NCBI RefSeq assembly: GCF_026341825.1
Contig: NZ_JAPENY010000001.1
Location: 496,001 to 560,000 of the forward strand
Source of the DNA: Streptomyces sp. NBC_00620
GTDB lineage: Bacteria > Actinomycetota > Actinomycetes > Streptomycetales > Streptomycetaceae
Direction: 5' to 3'
Length of the DNA: 64,000 bases
Numbering within the stretch: the stretch's first letter is position 1; each line of letters begins with the position of its first letter. Made by a program: the position numbers and the translations under genes. Positions 50,684 to 59,465 of this stretch are shown here, piece by piece. The notes below the pieces were generated by a model. It was not told the DNA's origin, made no database searches, and was given only the letters and a program-made list of their open reading frames with translations.

Positions 50684-52861
50684 TCAGCCCTGGCTCTGCG
50701 CCGCGCGGTTCAGATCGCCGAGTGATCCCAGCTGTCTGAACCGCCCGCCACGGACCTCGTGGACGAAGGTCTCGTCCGCCCAGCCCGTCGAGCTGTTGTC
50801 GTACTGGTGGAAGTCGCCGAAGGCGTACGTCCGGGCGATGCCCTGGTACTTCACCTTCGCCAGCCGCGCAGCGAGATCGGCCCGCACCGGCCGCCGACGT
50901 GCCCCGGCCGGGACCGTGCGGGCGAACTCGGCGAGCAGCATCCCCACGCTGTCGTAAGCCTCGGTCGCGTACGGCTCCGGAGTACTGCCGTAGCGCTTCC
51001 GCCAGGCCGCGGTGAAGCCCTTGGCCCGCTTGGTCGTCAGTACGGAGGGGTCCACGGCGTCCGTCACCACGAACCAGCCGTCGCCCGCCGCACCCGCGAG
51101 GCGCGGAAAGTCCGAGCCGTACAACTGGTGCTGCATCCAGCGCGGTCCGGTGAAGCCGGCCGTGGCCAGGTACCGGGCCGTGCGGACGGTGGCGTCCAGG
51201 GGGCCCAGGTACGCGAAGGCCCCGACACCGGCGGCGAGCAGTTCGCGCACCGCTTTCGGGCCGTCGTCCGTGTCCTCCGCGACTACGCGGGGCACGACCT
51301 CGCTCTTGAGGATGTTGCGCCAGTTGCCGACCACCTGGGTGCCCTGGTCCTGCATGGCAGGGCCCCCGGCCCGGTCGATCACAACGCCGGCCCGCACCAC
51401 CTGTTGGGTTATGAAGGCGTGCAGTCCGATCCAGCCGCCGAGCGCGGCGTGGGCGGGGCCGCTCTGGAACGAGGTCTTCGGCGACGTCAGGAAGTAGTCC
51501 TGCTGGCCCGTGGTGCTGGAGACATGCGTCAGCCCCGCCGCACCGTAGACGGCCGCGGCCCTCTGCATGGGGAGCTCGGCGACCGGTCCCAGCACGGCGA
51601 CGACGTTCCGGTCGGCGGTGAACTTACGGGCCACTTCCTGAGCGGTGTCCGCGTCGCCCCGGTCGGCGAGGACCTTCACCTTCAGGTCGTAGGAGCGCTT
51701 GGGCGTGGCGTTGTGCTCGGCGACGGCGAGGCGGGCGGCGCGTTCACTGGCCCGGCTGACGGCGGCCTCACTCGTGCTGGTGGTCGTGTGCACGCCGAGT
51801 ACGTACAGGGGACGCCCACTGCTCGCGGACGGTTTCCCGTCGTCCTCCGACGCCCACACCGCCGCTCCGGTTCCGCCGCCCGCGAGCAGCAGCGCACCGC
51901 CGGCCAGCAGCAGGCGGCGGCGTGCCGGGTGCCGGGCGGGGACAGCCGGATCGTCCACGATCGTGGGTTCGACGTCCGGGAAGGCGAGGCTCTCGGCAGC
52001 CCGTGCGGCGACCATCCGGGCGACGGGGTCGGGGAGCCAGCCGCCGGAGGCGTCCGGAGCGTCATCGGCGAGCAGGCCGCGTATCTCGTCGGCCGTGGGC
52101 CGCGCGGCCGGGTCCTTGGCCAGGCAGCGTTCCACCAGGGGCCGTAACTCGCCCTCCACACGATCGAGTTCGGGCTCGTCGTGGACCGTGCGGTACATCA
52201 GGGCATCCGGCGTGCCGGTGCCGAAGGGAGGAGTGCCGGTCGCGGCGTACGCCAGCGCGCAGCCCAGTGCGAAGACGTCGCTCGCGGATGTGGCGGACTG
52301 CCCCTGGGCCTGCTCCGGGGCCAGGAAACCGGGGGTGCCGACCACGAGCCCGGACGCGGTCAGTGCCGTGTCATCGGCGGCGCGCGCGATGCCGAAGTCG
52401 ATCAGGCGCGGTCCGTCCAGGGCGAGCAGTACGTTGCCCGGCTTGACGTCCCGGTGTACGAGCCCGGCCGTGTGCACTGCATCCAGGGCCCCGGCCAGCA
52501 GCCCGCCCAGGACGCGTACGGCACGCGACGGCAGTGGGCCGTGCGCGGCGACCGCCTCGGCGATGGAGGGCCCGGGGACGAACGCGGTGGCCAGCCACGG
52601 CTCGCGTGCCTCGGCGTCCGCGTCCAGGACGGGAACCACCCAGGGACTGTCCACCCTTCGCGCCAGCTCCACCTCCCGCGCGAACCGGGCCCGGAAGTCG
52701 TCCTCGTCGGCGCCCTCCCCCCGGATCACCTTGACCGCGGCGAGTGCCCCGGAGTCGGTGCGCCCGAGGTAGACGACGCCCATGCCGCCCGCGCCGAGCC
52801 GCCGCAGCAGCCGGAACCCCGCGATGCGGGACGGGTCGGAGGACCGCAGCGGTTCGCTCAC
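50684..52861 (-). CDS. membrane serine/threonine kinase with extracellular ligand-binding domain (copy 2)
   Basis: Protein of 725 residues, GTG start overlapping the lipoprotein stop (GTGA). Kinase domain residues about 14-280 (RRLGAGGMGVVYLGRT, VKVIRGE, LVHRDVKPGNVLL, LIDFGIARA, VGTPGFLAPEQA). Membrane helix RRRLLLAGGALLLAGGGTGAAVW (about 322-344). Outer type I binding domain: YVLGVHTTTSTSEAAVSRASERAARLAVAEHNATPK, VVAVLGPVAELPMQRAAAVYGAAGLTHVSSTTGQQDYFLTSPKTSFQSG, PRWMQHQLYGSDFPRLAGAAGDGWFVV. Same design as copy 1 with diverged ligand domain, so a tandem duplication with new specificity. Confidence 0.92.
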   Translation of the reverse strand: MSEPLRSSDPSRIAGFRLLRRLGAGGMGVVYLGRTDSGALAAVKVIRGEGADEDDFRARFAREVELARRVDSPWVVPVLDADAEAREPWLATAFVPGPSIAEAVAAHGPLPSRAVRVLGGLLAGALDAVHTAGLVHRDVKPGNVLLALDGPRLIDFGIARAADDTALTASGLVVGTPGFLAPEQAQGQSATSASDVFALGCALAYAATGTPPFGTGTPDALMYRTVHDEPELDRVEGELRPLVERCLAKDPAARPTADEIRGLLADDAPDASGGWLPDPVARMVAARAAESLAFPDVEPTIVDDPAVPARHPARRRLLLAGGALLLAGGGTGAAVWASEDDGKPSASSGRPLYVLGVHTTTSTSEAAVSRASERAARLAVAEHNATPKRSYDLKVKVLADRGDADTAQEVARKFTADRNVVAVLGPVAELPMQRAAAVYGAAGLTHVSSTTGQQDYFLTSPKTSFQSGPAHAALGGWIGLHAFITQQVVRAGVVIDRAGGPAMQDQGTQVVGNWRNILKSEVVPRVVAEDTDDGPKAVRELLAAGVGAFAYLGPLDATVRTARYLATAGFTGPRWMQHQLYGSDFPRLAGAAGDGWFVVTDAVDPSVLTTKRAKGFTAAWRKRYGSTPEPYATEAYDSVGMLLAEFARTVPAGARRRPVRADLAARLAKVKYQGIARTYAFGDFHQYDNSSTGWADETFVHEVRGGRFRQLGSLGDLNRAAQSQG

Positions 52862-53703
52862 TGTCCCGCCCCCTTCGTCTCGGTCGGTTCCGCGGTGGCA
52901 CTCGCATCGCCCGCCTTGCCCCGGCCGTCGATGCTCGCCGCGACGAAGGTCATTCCCCTGCCCATGTCGGTGGTGACGGTGGAGTCCTCGGCCTCGGTCC
53001 GGCCCGAGCCGTGCCGCGCGGTCGCGGCCAGGGTGACCGACCCCAGCCGGAACTTGTACCAGTCGAAGGGATGCGCCTTGCCGCCGGCGGCGACCCAGTT
53101 CCCGCTCTCCGTCAGGTCGTCGTCGGAGATCACGGGCCGCCCGTCGGCGAACGCGTCGACCCGGGAGTACAGGCCGCGCACCCGGTCCGTGGCGTTCAGT
53201 TGCTGCTCGGGGCAGCGCAGCGCCTCCTCCAGCGACCCGGCCATGTCGCGCCGTGCCGACACGACGTCCTGGTGCACGGTGACGGTCAACGACACGTACA
53301 CCGGCCCCTTGCCGCCCTTCGTCGGCAGCTCGTACATCCGCGTGAGACTGGCCAGTACGGTGTTCGGCAGCGCCTCGCGCCGCCACAGGCAGTCCTCGCC
53401 GAGTACGGCCCACTCGGCCGGATCGCTCTCGAAGGGATCGCGTTTGCGGTACCCGGTGCCGAAGTAGTCGGGGCGCACGGTGAGTTCACGAACGAAGGCG
53501 ACGGCCTCGGCCCGCGTCCTCGGTGCCCGGTCCTCGGCGAGCGTGTACGGCTCGTTCACGGGCGACGCCGAGGCCGAAGGAGACGCGCCGGAGCTCTTCT
53601 TCGGTGTCCCCTCCGTCTTGGGCTCGTCGCCCGCTCCACTGGTACACCCCGCCAGCAGCAGCACCCCCGCCGCCGTGGCCAAGGCTGGCCTCCACCCGGT
53701 CAT
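52858..53703 (-). CDS. lipoprotein upstream of the kinase gene
   Basis: Protein of 281 residues. Type II signal peptide (ALATAAGVLLLAGC, lipobox Cys20), Ser/Pro/Lys linker, then a globular domain beginning about residue 60 (APRTRAEAVAFVRELTVRPDYFGTGYRKRDPFESDPAEWAVLGEDCLWRREALPNTVLASLTRMYELP). Family not recognised; two Cys could pair (EDCLWRRE, LRCPEQQ). Coupled by overlap to kinase copy 2, so likely its extracellular partner. Confidence 0.75.
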   Translation of the reverse strand: MTGWRPALATAAGVLLLAGCTSGAGDEPKTEGTPKKSSGASPSASASPVNEPYTLAEDRAPRTRAEAVAFVRELTVRPDYFGTGYRKRDPFESDPAEWAVLGEDCLWRREALPNTVLASLTRMYELPTKGGKGPVYVSLTVTVHQDVVSARRDMAGSLEEALRCPEQQLNATDRVRGLYSRVDAFADGRPVISDDDLTESGNWVAAGGKAHPFDWYKFRLGSVTLAATARHGSGRTEAEDSTVTTDMGRGMTFVAASIDGRGKAGDASATAEPTETKGAGQ

Positions 53704-53831
53704 GCGTCACTCCCACCCCTATGCCCGCACCCCTGTAATCAGTGTGGCGCATGTAAACGCACTTGGGTGCCAACTACCCTTACAAACATGAGCAGTTATG
53801 GGTTTTGACGGCGGAGCATGGCGCTGTGGAT

Positions 53832-54986
53832 TCATCCTGGCCGCACCACGATGATCACCAGGATCAGCACCGCCAGGATCAGCAGGCCGACCTTCAGGGC
53901 CGCGGGCCACGGCTGCGTCTCCTCCGGCGGCACGTCCGGCACCGGAACCGGCACCGGCCCGTTGAACACGTCGTGCCCCGTGACCGCCGCCCGCGTGCAC
54001 CACGGGCAGGTCGGCAGATGGGACCCGTACGCGTGCAGCGGGCGGTTGCGGCAGACCCGTACCAGCGCGCGTTCCCTGTCCAGGGCGCGCAGCCACGCCT
54101 CCGCCTGGGGGCGCGCGGCGGGGGCCTGTACGCCGGGGCCGAAGGCGGTGCGGGCCAGGGTGAGGAGTTCCGGGGGCAGCACGGAGGGGTCGACGGTGCC
54201 GCGCGGGATGACGACCAGTTCGGGGCGTACGACGTATGAGCAGCTGGCGGCGATGTTGTCCTTGACGGTCGACTCGGAGGCGCTGTCGTGCGGGACGCCG
54301 CCGAATGGGTGGTTGCCCGCTGTGAGCAGCTGGTAGACGAGGACGGCGAGGGCGAAGTCGTCGGTGGCGCGGGTGGCGGGGCCGCCGGCCTGGCGCTCGG
54401 GGGACGAGTAGTCGGTGGTGTGCATCAGGCAGGGGAAGGGTTCCCCGGTCACCGGGTCGGTGAAGGCGATGGAGTCGCAGTCGAGGAAGGTGACGAAGCC
54501 GTTCCCGTCGACGACGACGTTGCTGCTGGAGAAGTCGCCGATGACGAGGTTGTCGTAGTGCATGCGGGCCGTCATGAAGGCGAGGTTCCAGGAGACGCCG
54601 AGCAGGAAGCGCCAGTCCGCCCGTCCGGGGAAGAGTTTGAGGCGCTGGGCGCGGGTGAACAGGCCGATCAGCTGGACGTGCTGGGGTTCGCCGAAGCGGC
54701 GCATGGCGTAGCCGAGGAACTCGCCCCGGGGGCCGCGGGCGAGCGCGGTGGGCCAGGCCAGTTCGGGTGGCTGGGAGGCGTTGGTGGGGCGGGCGGCGAG
54801 CGGGGACATGGTCAGCATCCGCGTCAGCCGGCGCTCCTGTTCGGGTCCTGGCGGTTCGCGGTAGAGCTTGACGACGATGCCGTCGTCGCCGACGACCGGG
54901 TAGACGGCCGCCTGGCCGCCGCCCTTCAGGGCCAGTTCCGCCAGGACGACGGGCTTCCCGTCCAGGAACACCGTGAGGCCGCTCAT
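53832..54986 (-). CDS. TerY-P triad kinase-like protein (YegI type) with C-terminal membrane anchor
   Basis: Protein of 384 residues. N-lobe: LALKGGGQAAVYPVVGDDGIVVKLYREP (Gly-rich loop and Lys). Catalytic loop is altered to LVIGDFSSSNVVVDGNGFVTFLDCDSIAF: Asp and Asn remain in place of HRDxxxxN, and DFG becomes DCD. Motif DYSSPER marks the activation segment end. A CPWC-type Cys pair (HLPTCPWCTR) and a C-terminal helix (LKVGLLILAVLILVIIVV) follow. ATGA overlap with the PP2C gene. This is the kinase of the kinase/PP2C/VWA triad known from Ter-type systems. Confidence 0.85.
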   Translation of the reverse strand: MSGLTVFLDGKPVVLAELALKGGGQAAVYPVVGDDGIVVKLYREPPGPEQERRLTRMLTMSPLAARPTNASQPPELAWPTALARGPRGEFLGYAMRRFGEPQHVQLIGLFTRAQRLKLFPGRADWRFLLGVSWNLAFMTARMHYDNLVIGDFSSSNVVVDGNGFVTFLDCDSIAFTDPVTGEPFPCLMHTTDYSSPERQAGGPATRATDDFALAVLVYQLLTAGNHPFGGVPHDSASESTVKDNIAASCSYVVRPELVVIPRGTVDPSVLPPELLTLARTAFGPGVQAPAARPQAEAWLRALDRERALVRVCRNRPLHAYGSHLPTCPWCTRAAVTGHDVFNGPVPVPVPDVPPEETQPWPAALKVGLLILAVLILVIIVVRPG

Positions 54987-55780
54987 GGCCGCGCCTTGCG
55001 CACGGCCCGCAGCAGGGTCTTGTCGTCGGCGTTCAGGGCGGTGAGCCGGTCCGACCTGAGCAGCGCGGCGAGTCCCTCGTGGGCGTCGTCGGTGACCGTG
55101 TCCAGGGAGCGGAACACGGCGTCGGCGAAGGACGCGTTCGGCGACTGCGCCCCGGAGGCGGCCCGGGTGAGCGCGGCCTGCACGAGCCCGTCGGTGGAGA
55201 GCAGCACGCCGTCGATCCCCTCGTCTGACACACAGTCGGTGTGCACCCAGCGGGCCGCGTCCGGCGAGGTGAGGAAGACCGTCTCGTTGCTGTACTCGCT
55301 GGCCGCCCGCGGCTGTGGCAGCAGATGGAACTGCCGCTCCCCGTCCTCCGTACCGGCTCGCAGTACGACGAAGCCGTCGCCGACGGTGAGCTGGCCCAGC
55401 CAGCCGGGGGCGAGCACCACGACGGTGAGCGTGGTGGCGAAGTCGGCGGCGTCGGCCCCTGTCCTGTCCAGGAAGACCTTGCTGACATCGTGGAAGGCGT
55501 CTTCGAGCAGTTCGTGGACGGCCTCTCCTGGCCGGCAGTCGGCCGCCGCGTCGGCCCGCCGCGCGAAGTGCTCGGTGGCCAGCTCGACCGCGAGCCTCGA
55601 CCCCTCCTCGGAGCGCGGACGGCTGCCCGCGCCGTCCGCGACCGCGAGGACCGCCACGTACGCCGATGCCTTGTACGCGCAGGCGTCCTGGCAGGGCAGG
55701 CCCTGGCGGCGGTGGCGGTAGCCCTCGACGCTCATGCCGTGGATGCGCCACGGCGATTCCTGCTTTTCCGCTCCGGCCAT
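54983..55780 (-). CDS. PP2C-type protein phosphatase of the TerY-P triad
   Basis: Protein of 265 residues. Motifs VLAVADGAGSRPRSEEGS (metal-binding Asp-Gly), ADFATTLTVVVLAPGWLGQLTVGDGFVVL and DGVLLSTDGLVQA (second metal site) define the PP2C fold; a Cys-containing start (RRQGLPCQDACAYK) is of the YegK style. It should reverse phosphorylation by the linked kinase. It overlaps the kinase gene by ATGA and follows the VWA gene by 28 bases. Confidence 0.92.
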   Translation of the reverse strand: MAGAEKQESPWRIHGMSVEGYRHRRQGLPCQDACAYKASAYVAVLAVADGAGSRPRSEEGSRLAVELATEHFARRADAAADCRPGEAVHELLEDAFHDVSKVFLDRTGADAADFATTLTVVVLAPGWLGQLTVGDGFVVLRAGTEDGERQFHLLPQPRAASEYSNETVFLTSPDAARWVHTDCVSDEGIDGVLLSTDGLVQAALTRAASGAQSPNASFADAVFRSLDTVTDDAHEGLAALLRSDRLTALNADDKTLLRAVRKARP

Positions 55781-55808
55781 GAGTCAGGATCCCCATCCGG
55801 TCATTCGG

Positions 55809-56570
55809 TCAGGACTCCCAGGCCGGGCGCTGGGTCTTGAACTGGCTGAAGATCTTCTCGAAGACCTCGTCGCCCGCGCCCTTCTGTTCGGCGTTCGCGC
55901 TCGCCGACATCATCTGGAGCAGCTCCCGGAACGGGAACCCCTGCAGCCGGGCGTTGAACTTCGGGGCGAACGCCTGGAGCACCTGCTCGCCCATGTCCGT
56001 GATGCCGCCCACCCCTATCGCGTACAGGCGGAAGCGGCGGGCGCTCTGCTCGTCGGCGAGTACCGGGATCAACCGGTGCCAGGAGTCGGTCAGATGGCCC
56101 GTGCCGTCGGTCGGCAGACCGTCGGTGACCAGGCAGATCTGCGGCCGGTAGTACTGGAGTCCGGAGGCGCGCAGCTCGGCCTTGCGGGCCGCGACGATGT
56201 GCATCGACAGTTCGACGGCCTCCGTCATCAGGGTCACCCCCGCGGCGGCGAGCTGCGGCGGCCGGAACATGTGGGCGGGCACGAAGGGGCTCACCGGGGC
56301 GCGCGGGTCCAGGAGTTGGGGCCCGCGCCAGGCGACGACGCCCTGGCCGCCGAAGGTGACCACGGCGACCTCGACGCTGTAACTGAGGCTGACGTCGTCG
56401 TGCAGTTCCCGGGTCCACTCCATGAGCGCGTTGTTGAGCGTCTGGATGGGGCGGCCCGCCATGGAGCTGGAGGTGTCGAGGCAGAGCACGAGGGGCAGGC
56501 GTTGCGCGTTGTTCTCGAACTCGATGTCGGCGTACTCCGCCGGCATGGTGGGCGGGTGATCGCTGTGCAT
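55809..56570 (-). CDS. VWA-domain protein of the TerY-P triad (TerY/YegL-like)
   Basis: Protein of 253 residues from ATG 56568-56570. The whole protein is a VWA domain with MIDAS motif LVLCLDTSSSMAGRP (DxSxS), the Thr region TLMTEAVELS and ICLVTDGLPTDG. NALMEWTRELHDD and VVTFGGQGVVAWRGPQLLD match TerY/YegL. Together with the phosphatase and kinase genes it makes the full triad in one run. TerY-like VWA proteins are thought to carry phosphorylated or metal-bound states in stress signalling. Confidence 0.92.
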   Translation of the reverse strand: MHSDHPPTMPAEYADIEFENNAQRLPLVLCLDTSSSMAGRPIQTLNNALMEWTRELHDDVSLSYSVEVAVVTFGGQGVVAWRGPQLLDPRAPVSPFVPAHMFRPPQLAAAGVTLMTEAVELSMHIVAARKAELRASGLQYYRPQICLVTDGLPTDGTGHLTDSWHRLIPVLADEQSARRFRLYAIGVGGITDMGEQVLQAFAPKFNARLQGFPFRELLQMMSASANAEQKGAGDEVFEKIFSQFKTQRPAWES

Positions 56571-56611
56571 CTCTGTTCTCTTCTCCTGGTTTCCGGGGTG
56601 TCTCACGGGCC

Positions 56612-57592
56612 TCAGGACCGGGTGCCTTTGGCGTGCCGTCCCGTGGTGGGCGGGAAGGCGTACAGGACGTCGGAGTCGCGCTCGCGTGCGTCCGTGACGT
56701 CGACGAGCTGGCCGGGCGCGGGCGGCGGGCGGCCGGGCTCCGCCCACACGGCGCGGTACAGCACGCGGCCGAGCTCGACGTAGCCCTGCGGGTGCAGTTC
56801 GGTGCGGACGACGGCGGACCTCGCGGGGCCGGATACGTTGCCGACCCGGCGCCCGTAACGGGGGGCCGGCTCCACCCTGAGGTGGGTGGTCTTCTCGTCG
56901 GCCGCGCGGCTGTTCGCGGTGGGAATCGTGCCGCCGCCCGCCGTGGCGAGGGTGCGGCGGGGCGCCGCGCGGGAGGAGCGGCGGATGGCGAGCACGAGGG
57001 CGGCGAGCAGGACCACGAGGAGGGCGCTCACGATGACGAGGGGGAGGTCGTCCCAGACGGACTTGCCGGAGGTGGAGACGGAGAAGGACTGCTTGGTGCG
57101 GTAGGTGGCCGGGGCCGCGTCGATCAGTTCCTGGCCGGTCAGCGACTTGGCGGCGAGCAGACCGCAGGCGGAGTGGAGTTCCGTGAGGTAGCCGGGGTCA
57201 CCGGCTTTCGCGGGCTCACAGGCGGGCAGTCCCTGCCGAGCAGTCCCCGGAAGTCTGTCGATGGTGGCTTTCGGGTCCACCCAGCCGGTGCCCGCCAGCA
57301 GCAGGAGCGCTGTTCCGCCCTCACCGGTCTTCCCGCCCTCCGGCACCTCGACCACGAGGTTCTGGCGGTTGTCCCACAGGGTCTGCTTGGTGGCGCCGAG
57401 GTCGCCCGCCTTGTCGTCGAAGGGCACCTGGTCGTCCAGGGTGACCAGGACACCGAACTCGTCGATCGACTGGGACCAGCACTTGAGCCGGGCCCCGAAG
57501 TTCTCGTCGCACGTGTCGGCCACCGCCGCACCCGCGGGAAGCAGGGCGACGAGCATTCCGAAAAACACCGCGCAAAACAGTGAACGCCTCAT
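56612..57592 (-). CDS. exported single-pass membrane protein upstream of the triad
   Basis: Protein of 326 residues from ATG 57590-57592. Signal peptide residues 1-25 (LFCAVFFGMLVALLPAGAAVA), an outer domain to about 175 with several Cys (DTCDENFGARLKCW, PACEPA, HSACGLL), a membrane helix (DDLPLVIVSALLVVLLAALVLAI), then a basic cytoplasmic tail with a globular end (VRTELHPQGYVELGRVLYRAVWAEPGRPPPAPGQLVDVTDARERDSDVLYAFPP). The tail resembles the domain after NfeD-type membrane helices, but I do not assign it. It lies 41 bases before the VWA gene. Confidence 0.75.
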   Translation of the reverse strand: MRRSLFCAVFFGMLVALLPAGAAVADTCDENFGARLKCWSQSIDEFGVLVTLDDQVPFDDKAGDLGATKQTLWDNRQNLVVEVPEGGKTGEGGTALLLLAGTGWVDPKATIDRLPGTARQGLPACEPAKAGDPGYLTELHSACGLLAAKSLTGQELIDAAPATYRTKQSFSVSTSGKSVWDDLPLVIVSALLVVLLAALVLAIRRSSRAAPRRTLATAGGGTIPTANSRAADEKTTHLRVEPAPRYGRRVGNVSGPARSAVVRTELHPQGYVELGRVLYRAVWAEPGRPPPAPGQLVDVTDARERDSDVLYAFPPTTGRHAKGTRS

Positions 57593-57685
57593 GGGCAACC
57601 CCCCGTGGCCTAAAAGGCACTCGCCCATAGTGGGGGCAACCGGCGTGCGCCCGGAAGGGTTTTAGGGAAACCACCGGTTTCACTT

Positions 57686-58165
57686 CTACAACTTGAATAC
57701 CTGATGGCAGCGGATGAACATCTGCCTCGCCCGTTCCACCCAATCACTGGCCAAAGCATCGAAATCCGTTTGCGTCATCCGGCAGGTCAGCGGCAGATCG
57801 CAGACCCCGGCGAGACAGGGCCGCGGCCCCCGTACGTCCCATACCGAGAGCATGGGATTCAGTTGTTCGGTATTCCATGCGTTCGAGGCCGCGGCGGCGA
57901 CGGCCAGTTGATCCTGGCGCAGATAATGACCGTCCGTCACGAAGGCGACGAGTAGCCGTTTGGTGGTCATGAATCTCACGGTGACCTGCCGTCCCGTTTC
58001 CTGGAGATCGAATTGCATGGACACGGAAACGGTGTCGGTCACGGTGTGGTAGTTCCGTCCGGCCACCCAGCTCTCCACCATCCGCCGCCAGTGCGCGCCG
58101 ATCTCGAGTACCTCGGGCTCCCGGCCGGGAAAACGCGTGGGTGAGGAATCAGGCGTCGCCGCCAC
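57686..58165 (-). CDS. YbjN/type III chaperone-like small protein
   Basis: Protein of 159 residues with GTG start, overlapping the end of the kinase gene by 17 bases. Order beta-beta-beta then helices: YHTVTDTVSVSMQFDLQETGRQVTVRFMTTKRLLVAFVTDGHYLRQDQLAVAAAASNAWNTEQLNPMLSVWDV, ending in helix SDWVERARQMFIRCHQVFKL. That pattern is seen in YbjN-domain and chaperone-like proteins; assignment is tentative. Its DNA is noticeably less GC-rich than the neighbours, especially toward its 3' end (57660-57760). Confidence 0.6.
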   Translation of the reverse strand: MAATPDSSPTRFPGREPEVLEIGAHWRRMVESWVAGRNYHTVTDTVSVSMQFDLQETGRQVTVRFMTTKRLLVAFVTDGHYLRQDQLAVAAAASNAWNTEQLNPMLSVWDVRGPRPCLAGVCDLPLTCRMTQTDFDALASDWVERARQMFIRCHQVFKL

Positions 58166-59168
58166 GGCCCACCGCCTCGGCGACCATCGCGTCGGTCAGC
58201 CCGGCGTCCAGCAGCGCCTGGGCGTGCAGCAGCAGACAGGAGGGCACGGACACACTCGTACCGGCACCGCGACCCGCGGCCGCGGCCCTGCGGCGGTCGG
58301 CCAGATCGCTGGTGCGCACCTTGATGCTGTGGGCCACGGTGGGCGGCGGCCAGGACGCCGGTTTCGGGGTCTCCTCCAGCAACGCGGCGAGCAGTTCGTC
58401 CAGTTGGGGCCGGTCCTCGGGCCGCTTGGCCAGACAGCGCGCGATCAGCTCGCGCGTTCCCCGGGGTACGGCGTCGAGTTCGGGTTCGCTCTGTACGACC
58501 CGGAAGCGCACGGCGTCCCCGCTCCCGAACGGGGGCCTTCCCGACAGGGCGAACACCAGCACCCCGCCGAGGGAGAAGACATCGCTGGGCGGCCCCACCT
58601 TCGCGCCCTTGATCTGCTCGGGCGACATGAACGGCGGTGTGCCGACGACGATGCCGGTCTGGGTGAGCCCGGGTACGCCGTCGACGCGGGAGATCCCGAA
58701 GTCGATGACGCGCGGACCGTCGGAGGCGAGGAGCACGTTCGCCGGTTTCAGGTCACGGTGCACGACGCGGGCGGCGTGGATGGCCTGGAGCGCCTCGACC
58801 AGGCCCGCGCCCAGCTGCCGTACCTGCGGCTCGGGCAGCGGTCCGTCGGTGCGGACGGCTTCGGCGAGCGAGGGTCCGGGCACGTACATCGTTGCCAGCC
58901 ACGGCAGTTCGGCCTGGGTGTCGGCGTCGACGACGGCCGCGGTGTACGCGCCGCTGACCACCCGCGCGGCCGCGACCTCACGCGCGAAGCGCTCCCGGAA
59001 CTCGCTCTCCGCCGCCAGCTCGGCCCGCACCACCTTCACCGCGACCTCGCGCCCGGCCGGCGAACGGCCGAGATACACCCATCCCATCCCGCCGGAGCCC
59101 AGCCGTCCGACGATGCGGTACGGCCCGATCTTCAGGGGGTCACTGACGGGCGTGCGCACCCCGCTCAC
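58149..59168 (-). CDS. serine/threonine protein kinase, soluble
   Basis: Protein of 339 residues, GTG start. Kinase domain residues about 13-275: GRLGSGGMGWVYLGRS, VAVKVVRAE, VVHRDLKPANVLL, VIDFGISRV, VGTPPFMSPEQI, PPSDVFSLGGVLVFALSGRPPFGSG. No membrane helix; the C-terminal 60 residues are Pro/Arg-rich then helical (SVPSCLLLHAQALLDAGLTDAMVAEA). First gene of the run that leads via the YbjN-like gene to the triad region. Confidence 0.93.
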   Translation of the reverse strand: MSGVRTPVSDPLKIGPYRIVGRLGSGGMGWVYLGRSPAGREVAVKVVRAELAAESEFRERFAREVAAARVVSGAYTAAVVDADTQAELPWLATMYVPGPSLAEAVRTDGPLPEPQVRQLGAGLVEALQAIHAARVVHRDLKPANVLLASDGPRVIDFGISRVDGVPGLTQTGIVVGTPPFMSPEQIKGAKVGPPSDVFSLGGVLVFALSGRPPFGSGDAVRFRVVQSEPELDAVPRGTRELIARCLAKRPEDRPQLDELLAALLEETPKPASWPPPTVAHSIKVRTSDLADRRRAAAAGRGAGTSVSVPSCLLLHAQALLDAGLTDAMVAEAVGRGGDA

Positions 59169-59342
59169 CTCGATCCAGGGTTCGTTGCAGGATGTCCCGA
59201 GTGTCCCGCGAAATCCCCGCCGTGGCAGAGGTGATGGCGGAAATGGGGGCCGGGATTACGTTCGACCCGCAAGCAGGACCACGTGCCGCGCGCAGCGGGA
59301 CGACGTGCGACACCCCGTCGAGATGGCGTCCGGCGCGCAAGA

Positions 59343-59382
59343 AGGCCGGGGCCGCGCACACCGTTGTGCGCGGCCCCGGCCT
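59343..59382. terminator. 18-bp perfect stem terminator of pckG
   Basis: aggccggggccgcgcaca (59343-59360) pairs perfectly with tgtgcgcggccccggcct (59365-59382) around a four-base loop (ccgt), in the 297-base gap between pckG and the kinase gene. No T-run on either side. The rest of the gap shows no gene. Confidence 0.9.
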
Positions 59383-59465
59383 CCCCCGAGTTGCGGTCAC
59401 CGCGGCCGGTCTTGACGACGTCGCAGGTCAGGGCAAGTCCGACCGGCCGCGGAGATCTCCGTGGA

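Noticed and set aside
48724..50739. A 671-codon open frame on the plus strand
   Set aside because: Antisense shadow of the kinase-receptor gene, Gly/Arg-rich with no motif.
55796..56747. N-terminal extension of the VWA gene and fused reading with the PP2C region
   Set aside because: Extension is Arg/Pro low-complexity read from the upstream gene's flank; ATG 56570 begins the VWA protein.
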